Shown in pieces: positions 59,101-64,000 of a stretch of 64,000 bases of DNA. This DNA is from Aplectana chamaeleonis (lineage: Eukaryota > Nematoda > Chromadorea > Rhabditida > Cosmocercidae). The position numbers and the translations under genes are program-made. The DNA lies in assembly GCA_029168955.1 (NCBI GenBank), contig JAPDOI010000271.1, positions 400,001 through 464,000 on the forward strand, given 5' to 3'. A model generated the notes under the pieces. The model ran no database searches, was not told the DNA's origin, and saw only the letters and a program-made list of their open reading frames with translations. The stretch's first letter is position 1, and every line of letters begins with the position of its first letter.

Positions 59101-59907
59101 GTGGAAAGATTCTCACTTTATAAATAGAAGGACGCGATGAATATTGAAAATAGTAAGCAATATCGATTCTGATGGCTCTACAATGTTAAGAATAAAAGTG
59201 AGGGCATAGTCGACGGGTTGTGAATAGCGCAGAAAACTGTACCCACGTTGCTCCTCACCTTTCAACGTGATCGTCTAAAAAAGTTGAATGTCACTCCAGG
59301 TGTCACTGAGACGGGACAGAGCCTCTCAACACATCAAGGGAGGAGTTGCCAGGCCTTTTACGGCTTTAATTCCACTCGGAACCACTTCGCTCGCGTTGAG
59401 TGGCGTGACGTTTGGAAGGGTGGTGGCCATAGTGTATTCCTATTCCTGGAGAGGCGGCAGGAACGGGAGAGACGCAGCGAGTGGGCTGTCGCTAGCTCCG
59501 TGTTGCGTCAAATCAGGAACCTTTCTCCTCCCCCGTTTCTGCCGCCTCTTCTGGGGTTGGGATACACTGTGGCCACCACCCCGTTTCATATTGCAAAAAC
59601 GCGAGAACTCCTCCCTCGGTATGTAGACAGCTCCTTTCCCACTGAGACTGCGCCTCTACACAGGAGGCTGATATTACACCTGTAAAAGCCAGATAGAAAT
59701 TGAACGTACCCTGTTCACGATAAGTCGTAGGATCGTTGCGATCAAATAGATCGATGACTGAGCGATTAACAGGTTCTGATACTGTGTCAACACCGCGTAT
59801 TTGGATCGAATACGATAAACAATAAAACCGTGTATGAAAATGGTGCACACTGTTGCAATCACCGTATTCACCAACTGAGCCATCACAGCAGCTTCCTCAT
59901 TGAGCAT
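44107..59907 (-). CDS. Seven-transmembrane (serpentine) receptor, gene B, six exons, 308 aa
   Basis: Exons on the minus strand: 59907-59710, 59274-59117, 56884-56794, 44739-44584, 44494-44372, 44307-44107. They total 927 nt (308 aa plus stop) with canonical GT/AG sites. The first five exon lengths and all phases equal those of the 15785-21314 gene. Exon 1 proteins agree at about 52 of 66 residues. Shared motifs include RIRSKYAVLTQYQN at the TM1-TM2 loop, FNIHRVLLFI at the end of TM3, KLSYGMVLQ before TM6 and WYPFLIGLLIRWSISGFL in TM7. There are no frameshifts or stops, so the gene appears intact and under selection. Intron 1 (435 bp) and intron 2 (2.2 kb) carry MITEs. Intron 3 is about 12 kb and contains satellites and palindromes. 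No AATAAA follows the stop closely; a CATAAA variant is present. Exon 5 could instead begin 9 nt upstream, adding three residues. The family is inferred from topology, and subfamily and ligand are unknown. Confidence 0.88.
45660..46860. repeat. Satellite array SatA, 21-bp monomer with 92/71-bp higher-order units
   Basis: The monomer is approximately GTACGCAAGCGTTCGCGTTCA. From 46097 to 46620 the marker GAATTGATGAGTGAG recurs at about 46099, 46191, 46262, 46354, 46446, 46517 and 46609, that is intervals of 92, 71, 92, 92, 71, 92. The two lengths differ by exactly one 21-bp monomer. Left of about 45880 the monomers run in the opposite direction (GTACTGACCGCG). Lies in intron 3 of gene B. Confidence 0.88.
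46922..47158 (+). repeat. 42-bp minisatellite, about 5 copies
   Basis: Units begin GCGCAGGACGC and contain AGAAAGTGTGCGG and CAGTGGGAGT; spacing is about 42 bp, twice the monomer of the neighbouring satellite, though sequence similarity to it is not obvious. Confidence 0.75.
47358..47975. repeat. Long foldback, 618 bp, arms of about 240 bp
   Basis: GGAAAAAGTAACGATTTGGC at the left end and its complement at the right end. TTGACGGTCAATCATAGGCC and CTTATCAAAGCTAAATCAAG are mirrored with few mismatches. The loop is about 100 bp. Only copy in the window. Confidence 0.82.
47976..48909. other. No gene seen
   Basis: Intronic sequence of gene B. An open frame at 48731-49021 turns into low-complexity Phe/Ser codons and is not supported. 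Confidence 0.4.
48910..49195 (+). repeat. Pyrimidine-rich tract and TTTA/TTTG repeat
   Basis: CTATTCTATTCTTTTC-type sequence (48915-49070), followed by TTTATTTGT-type tetranucleotide runs (49080-49185). Confidence 0.7.
49196..50090. other. No gene seen
   Basis: Intronic to gene B, with further pyrimidine-rich stretches near 49890-50020. Confidence 0.4.
50091..50506. repeat. Foldback family FB-G, copy 2
   Basis: The ends CAGCCCAACCTCAGGGGTAA and its exact inverse, and arms of about 115 bp including AAGCGCGAGATCTCAA, are mirrored with few mismatches. It is less diverged than the 40471 copy. Confidence 0.82.
50507..51440. other. No gene seen
   Basis: Intronic sequence of gene B without a supported feature. 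Confidence 0.4.
51441..52800. repeat. Satellite array SatB, 21-bp monomer with 210-bp higher-order repeat
   Basis: The monomer is approximately GCGTACCGACCGCGTGGCAAT. A block starting CATCCTCGTGACGATGCGT recurs at 51781, 51991 and 52201, exactly 210 bp (10 monomers) apart. The two complete blocks differ at about 5 of 210 positions, while monomers within a block differ far more. A partial block precedes 51781. A second marker, ATCCGAAAAGCGTTCG, occurs at 52383 and 52563 (180 bp apart). The overlapping long open frames here come from the 7-codon period. Confidence 0.92.
52928..53650. repeat. Inverted GGATA/TATCC-rich repeats
   Basis: 52928-53130 carries repeated TTCGGATAATGGATCGATTC and GATAATGCCG strings; 53400-53480 carries mirrored TATCCGAATTTT and TATCCGATTTT strings; then GGATAATGGTTCGATTCAG returns. 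Confidence 0.6.
53890..54512. repeat. Imperfect foldback, about 620 bp
   Basis: The outer arms TCGGATATTTGTGGGGAAGT and TTCCCGAGGAC are mirrored at 54478-54512. The interior has GGGAAGTTC/GAACTTCCC strings in both orientations. Confidence 0.5.
54513..55880. other. No gene seen
   Basis: Intronic to gene B. The open frame at 54707-55033 has no splice or motif support. Confidence 0.35.
55915..56100. repeat. TTCGAATATTCGA-type simple palindromic repeat
   Basis: Alternating TTTTTCGAATATTCGA and TTTTCGAATAATTCGA strings; short self-complementary units in tandem. Confidence 0.75.
56314..56544. repeat. GC-rich palindromic MITE with perfect 87-bp arms
   Basis: 56314-56400 and 56458-56544 are exact reverse complements over 87 bases (outer part TACAGGCCATAAAACGGCC). 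The 57-base loop is itself largely self-complementary (CCGCCGCGCG, TTTCGGCC and mirrors). The ends read TA|CAGG...CCTG|TA, so a TA target is possible. It is in intron 3 of gene B. Confidence 0.9.
56972..57135. repeat. MITE family FB-F, copy 2
   Basis: Ends GGGTGGTGGCCATCGTGTAT and the inverse GATGGGCGCCACCC, with GGGGCGCGAAAAACGGGGG-type inner arms. Intron 2 of gene B, about 90 bp upstream of exon 3 in transcript order. Confidence 0.78.
57872..58339. repeat. MITE family FB-E (TTAAAGGCAGC-ended), copy 2
   Basis: TTAAAGGCAGCATACGCGCT at the left and the inverse at the right. The arms hold GAGATAACTACGCAAATAGA, CATTTTGAAGTGTCAAAAAC and a mirrored TGCTGGGTCAT/ATGACCCAGCA. Either TTAA or TA could be the target duplication. 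A deletion derivative lies just right (58345-58577), ending CTGCCTTTAA. Confidence 0.82.
58843..58997. repeat. MITE family FB-F, copy 3 (diverged)
   Basis: GTAATGTATTCCTTTCCCGG on the left is mirrored by GAGGTAGGAATACACGACG on the right, with the characteristic TTGGGCGCAACGCGGGG in the middle. Confidence 0.65.
59418..59582. repeat. MITE family FB-F, copy 4, in intron 1 of gene B
   Basis: GGGTGGTGGCCATAGTGTAT and the inverse end CACTGTGGCCACCACCC; inner GGAACGGGAGAGACGCAGCG. It accounts for most of the extra length of intron 1 relative to the 91-bp intron 1 of gene A. Confidence 0.8.
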
Positions 59908-60304
59908 TCCGATCGAACCTTCAGAAAGTACAAAATGAGCATTTCAACAAATGTTCGGAAAAAGAATATCTGGCCGAATAATAGAATATGCAAATATCAA
60001 AAAACGAATATTCGGATGCTAACAAATTTATTTGTTGTACTATTCGGAAAATCCGAATGAATTCGCCGATCCGATATTTCAGAAACCAGTTTGTGATTTG
60101 CCACCGCCATAAAATTCTCACGGATGTGTATCAGTTCTTTTGAAGAGTTTCCCTTGTTTGGGGAGCGATATCGTGATATCTCTATCATCGGTTATTTCCC
60201 TACTTCCTAGTCTGTTCGGAGCTTCAGTCGCTGACCTCTGGAGAAAGGCTGCGTGTGAAAGCAGACACACTGCTCTTCATTTCATTCATTCTCTACCCTT
60301 TATT

Positions 60305-61040
60305 CTCTGCCAGCGCGTAGCTAGATGCCTCACACGGAAACCGGAGATGCCCAGGGTTTCGGAGGCATCTAGTTTAATTTTGACCCGAGATTTTACGTAA
60401 ATTACGGAAAGTTTAGCCTCAGTTGGTGAAATTTTAGCTACAGCGCCCGCATATTCTACGTAATTTCTCGCTACGGCAACCGCACATTCTAAGCAAATTC
60501 CCGTCACAGCATTCGGTCGATCGACCCACCCAGTCCTGATCCGTACTAAAAGTCGATCCCAGCTGCGATCGACAGCATCGCCGTTTCTTCCCCACGGCCT
60601 GCAGCATCCCAATGGTCAAAATTATCCTCGCCATGGTCTCCCAGAGAGCGACACCGGGTCACCCTCTACGGCCAGCCACAGAATGTCGAATAATCACTCC
60701 GTGATGTGACTGGGCCAACACAGTTGGAACGACATCCCTGCGTTCCGCGTAGCCAGCGCGGGTTTAAGATTGCATTTCAACACAGGCTGTCGCGAATCCG
60801 TAGATTCTCGCTACAAAATTATAGCGAGAATATACGGGGTTAGCGTCAGAGAGATCAATGTTTCGAATTTAGCCTTCGTTTTTACGTAGAATACGAACGG
60901 AATTCGCACCCTTGTAGCCTCGACACAAGAATATGCGGGTTTTAGCTATAGTAGCTGAAACCCGTAATTACTCGCTACATGGAATGGGGCGGCGTTACGG
61001 GCCGCGCCCTCGGAGGCATTTAGCTACGCGTTGGCAGAGT
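60305..61040. repeat. Palindromic element, about 735 bp, with outer flanking inverted repeats
   Basis: CTCTGCCAGCGCGTAGCTAG with ATGCCTC is mirrored by GAGGCATTTAGCTACGCGTT at the right end. Inside, ATTCTACGTAATTTCTCGCT and mirrored GCGAGAATATACGG-type strings occur in both orientations. Outside it, 60045-60125 and 61065-61150 are a further diverged inverted pair (CCGAATGAATTCG, GGTGGCAAAT). Confidence 0.65.
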
Positions 61041-61150
61041 TTGGGTATCATCAATAATGTTTACAGTGAAAATTTTGTGGTGATGGCAAATTGTAATCGT
61101 CTATTCCAGAAAACCCGGATTCCGAATGAATTCGTTCATACAACTGTTCG

Positions 61151-61739
61151 TTAGGCCCAATCCTTTCCTACAATATTTGAATACCAGCACAAAGCACGAC
61201 CACCTGGGCCTCCATCACTATAGCACTGTTTCGTCACATCTCTAACCACTCCAAAACAGTATTGAACCGTATGTGGATTTCAGTTCACCAAAACCTTCAA
61301 AGTTTAGTTAGGCTCATGCAACTGTGCAACCATTTGGGGGAGGGTTGGGAGATTATGTTTTCCGGTTCTCAGCATTCTGCCTTAAAAAAACCAAAAAATC
61401 AATGAGCAGTTTGAGATCTTGTCCTTCCTCCAGCAAAACGACATCATCCTCGTTACGTCGATGAGATTCAGTTCCCGGCATCACCAGAGGTCTCGACCTT
61501 TGTGCGTTGGTGACACACCAAGATCATTCACGTGACTTAAAACCCGGACTTTATACCCCTCCCCAAACCCCGATGAACAGTTAGCAAAATCTTTTCAAGC
61601 AGCTTTAAGATCCATTCCAGGATTTCTGTGTAGCTAAAAAACCTTCTTCATCGACGACAACTTTACGGATTTATTCTACAAAAGTAATCAAGGACTATTC
61701 AACCACCAGTCGGATAACGCTTCAATTTCTGATACTAGC
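61151..61739. other. No gene seen
   Basis: No supported coding or repeat feature. Confidence 0.4.
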
Positions 61740-61910
61740 GGCGCGAACCTCCCGGCTTACGGTTCCCGGAAAAAGCGCCTCGATGCGGCGCTTTGACCGG
61801 GGTTTTCCTGACCGTGAAAGATTTAATTGGTTCAGAAAAGCCACACAGTTTCCGGACAGAGCGCCGCGAAGCGGCGCGAACCCCCCAGCTTACGGTCCCC
61901 GGACAAAGTG
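61740..61910 (+). repeat. Direct repeat of about 30 bp, 136 bp apart
   Basis: GCGCGAACCTCCCGGCTTAC and GCGCGAACCCCCCAGCTTAC, each followed by GGT(T/C)CCCGG, with GCGGCGC mirrored nearby. Confidence 0.55.
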
Positions 61911-63180
61911 GCCGGTATTTGAATATTCTTCCGAAGAATTGAATAATCACGAGCAAAATATGTAAAAGGAGTTAAGGAAGCTAGGGCTTTCGGCACTAGT
62001 CCATTTTTCGCAGTCCAGTGGTGGAAATGTTTTTCCCCAAACACCGCGTGGGGAGGGTAATTGAGGTACTAAACACGAATCTGAGGCTGTCTGAAAAAAA
62101 ACTTTTTCAGCGAGGAATTCTGGCTATGAAGCGTTGATTACTGTTGACCGTATATTCTTTTACCCAAATGCTGAAATTCGACAACTCAATAATTCGATGA
62201 GACCGAAATCCTGAGCGGAAGTGATCCACTTTCTCTTCTATCTGATGCGGTGGGTTCCGTACAGAACTGAGCGAGATGGCGGAAATGGGTGATGTTATTC
62301 ACTGATGTTGATCTTTCATGAAATTTAGGCCAATTTATGATGCCGCTTTATTCCCGTCTGTTTCTCAGATAAAAATTTCGGGGCTTCCAGCGAAGAAACG
62401 GAATATTCCGGTGCCACACCGGACCGGTCGTCGTTGTCTGCGAAAATAGGTATCGTTTGGTCCGCGATAGCTCCGATTTACCAGCTTGTATCGCGTTCGG
62501 GTATCCGCAGTTGATCGGCGGCTCCGCGATTGTCGTAGAGTGGTATGTGACACAGTGGCCCCTTGATAGCCTCAGACGAGCTCCTCAATCCGATAAATAG
62601 GGAGCGTGGGCAACACGGCTCCTCTGCTACATCGCGATTCTATGGAAACTCAAACCCGTTGTGTTCCTCGAACTATTCTTTCTGTCCACTAGAACTGTTT
62701 AACTTAATAGAACAGTCTATCAAAAATGGGCAAGAGCTATTCCAACCAAGAGAGGGTCTGGAGTAGACAGAAACGTTTCAACAAAAAATGATTAACAAGA
62801 AAGAGGGGTGGCGAAGGTTCTCAAAAAGGGAAAATGTTTTATAAAAGCGATTCCATAGGCTGACATTTTCAAGCAGCAAAGACAAACCGTTGCGATATTG
62901 TACACGGAACTACTTTGTGGTTCTATGAAGGACTCCTATTATGAAATATCGATAAAAATATAATTGTATGTAAACTTGTGTGACTGTCCTCATTAAAAGA
63001 GAAGAAGATGTGACCTACACAAATGGTTCACTTCAACTGTAAAGAAAAGTAAACAAATAGAAGTACAGCATTTAGTACATGTATTTCCAAATGTTGCCGT
63101 CAAAAGAATAGAAGTATTGGATAGTACATAATTCGGTATTAGGCAGAAGGCCGAGATGATACAGCTTTTATTCAACTCAG
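61911..63180. other. No gene seen
   Basis: Includes a short R1 match near 62068. No supported coding frame. Confidence 0.35.
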
Positions 63181-63183
63181 ATT

Positions 63184-64000
63184 TCAGTGACTACCACCTC
63201 AGAGCGTATCACTCACTCACTCTCACTCATCCCGTTAGCTGGCGGCTGGCGGAGCAGGATGACCTCTCAACCAGTACACTGCTGTAGGTGCCATAGGAGC
63301 TCTTGTGGCCTGAACGATACGCTTCCATTCAGTACGGTTCGCAGCAATTAATCTAGCATTAAGGACACTGCACCGTTGGGACTTCAGATCCGCCTCGACT
63401 TGCTTCAACCACGTCTTTTTCGGGGCTGCTTTTTCAACCTTCCACAGTGCAGGGCGCTCTTTCCATAACAATCTGCGCGGAAGTCGGTTTGTTTCCATTC
63501 TGCATACGTGTCCGAACCATCGTAGCCTTCTCGTTCGAATTTGTTCTTCGATCGTAGGCTGATGGTCGCAAGTATCTCGGATATCTTCGTTCCGCATTCG
63601 ATCTCTTAAAGTTATCCCGAGGATTTGCCGCAAACACCGCGTTTGGAAGACCTCCAGCCTGCTGTAATCCGACCTCAGCAACGTCCACGACTCTGACCCG
63701 TACAGTAGGATTGGCACTATGAGCGCGCGAAACATCCGGATCTTTGTCTTGATTGACACATTACGCTTCTTCCATAAACACCAGCCCAGCGAAGCGAAAG
63801 CAGCCGACGCCTGCCCGATCCTGCACAGTATCTCCGATGTAGCCACTACCTTTCGCTCTTGCAACACCGATCCGAGGTACTTGAACTCCTTGACTTGCTG
63901 AAGCTCAGCTCCCTCGAAGAACACAGAAGCACGTGAACCGTCCGACGTCATGACTTTAGTCTTCTCCTTATTAATCCGCAGCCCATACGATTCCGCGATT
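63184..64000 (-). mobile_element. 3' part of a second, different non-LTR retrotransposon
   Basis: The coding frame (separate entry) runs to the window edge. Right after its stop (minus strand) comes GATGAGTGAGAGTGAGTGAG, a GAGT-type short repeat that looks like the microsatellite 3' terminus of RTE-type elements. Confidence 0.7.
63235..64000 (-). CDS. Reverse transcriptase C-terminal region, partial, intact in view
   Basis: The frame is open from the window edge (IAESYGLRINKEKTKVM is the part following the RT palm motif) through EFKYLGSVLQ, PILLYGSESWTL, CLRQILGIT, RRLRWFGHVCRM and TWLKQVEADLK to a stop at 63235. These are the thumb and connection motifs of LINE endonuclease-reverse transcriptases. 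No frameshift or stop occurs in about 255 codons, unlike the other two LINEs here, so this copy may be young. The endonuclease and catalytic YADD would lie beyond position 64000. Residue order differs from the 3439-6717 element (MYGSETWAAP there), so it is a separate family. Confidence 0.82.
   Translation of the reverse strand, partial: IAESYGLRINKEKTKVMTSDGSRASVFFEGAELQQVKEFKYLGSVLQERKVVATSEILCRIGQASAAFASLGWCLWKKRNVSIKTKIRMFRALIVPILLYGSESWTLLRSDYSRLEVFQTRCLRQILGITLRDRMRNEDIRDTCDHQPTIEEQIRTRRLRWFGHVCRMETNRLPRRLLWKERPALWKVEKAAPKKTWLKQVEADLKSQRCSVLNARLIAANRTEWKRIVQATRAPMAPTAVYWLRGHPAPPAAS

Noticed and set aside
59236..59268. A 16-nt micro-exon in gene B (and at the matching place in gene A)
   Set aside because: A donor-like GTGAG and an acceptor-like TACAG suggested it, but reading straight through keeps the frame open and conserved in both genes, so it is one 158-nt exon.

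Overview
The window looks like nuclear DNA of a parasitic nematode, most likely a strongylid (hookworm-type) species. The case rests on two intact multi-exon seven-transmembrane (7TM) receptor genes with nematode-style short GT..AG introns, RTE-like and CR1-like non-LTR retrotransposons, Tc1/mariner transposons, and many palindromic foldback/MITE repeats. Nothing prokaryotic is present. I ran no database searches; family names come from motifs I can read.

The only clearly functional host genes are two paralogous 7TM receptor genes on the minus strand. Gene A (15785-21314, 309 aa) and gene B (44107-59907, 308 aa) each have six coding exons. Exon lengths (198/158/91/156/123 nt plus a last exon of 204 or 201 nt) and intron phases agree, all frames are open, and every splice site is canonical. 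Intron 4 (81 and 89 bp) and intron 5 (61 and 64 bp) are small in both genes; the other introns have grown by repeat insertion. Intron 3 of gene B is about 12 kb and holds two satellite blocks and several palindromes. Two further coding candidates are weak: a 68-codon ORF behind a splice-acceptor-like site (36578-36784, minus) and a broken reading frame (39519-39930, minus).

Layout. 1-15 kb: LINE 3' fragments, a tRNA-derived SINE pair, a 3.3 kb RTE-type element with 11-bp target duplications (3439-6717), a foldback with a hammerhead-ribozyme-like core (9736-9994), a 1.58 kb Tc1-like element with TIRs and TA duplication (11614-13188), and a dispersed repeat at 1190-1912 and 14160-14825. 15.8-21.3 kb: gene A, with a 1.75 kb palindrome and a CCGGCTGAG-ended element in intron 2. 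22-30 kb: a decayed CR1-like LINE (about 24.3-28.0 kb) and a mariner remnant (29.2-29.85 kb). 30.7-43 kb: a 1.2 kb palindrome, several TA-flanked palindromic MITEs, SINE-like repeats and a 120-bp AC microsatellite. 43-60 kb: MITEs and gene B. 60-64 kb: a nested palindrome and the 3' part of another LINE running off the right edge.

The most unusual material is the satellite pair inside gene B intron 3 (45.66-47.16 kb and 51.44-52.80 kb). It is built on a shared 21-bp monomer, has higher-order periods (92/71 bp in one array, 210 bp = 10 monomers in the other), and the two arrays lie in opposite orientation. Almost everything else is a foldback or MITE family represented two or more times here.
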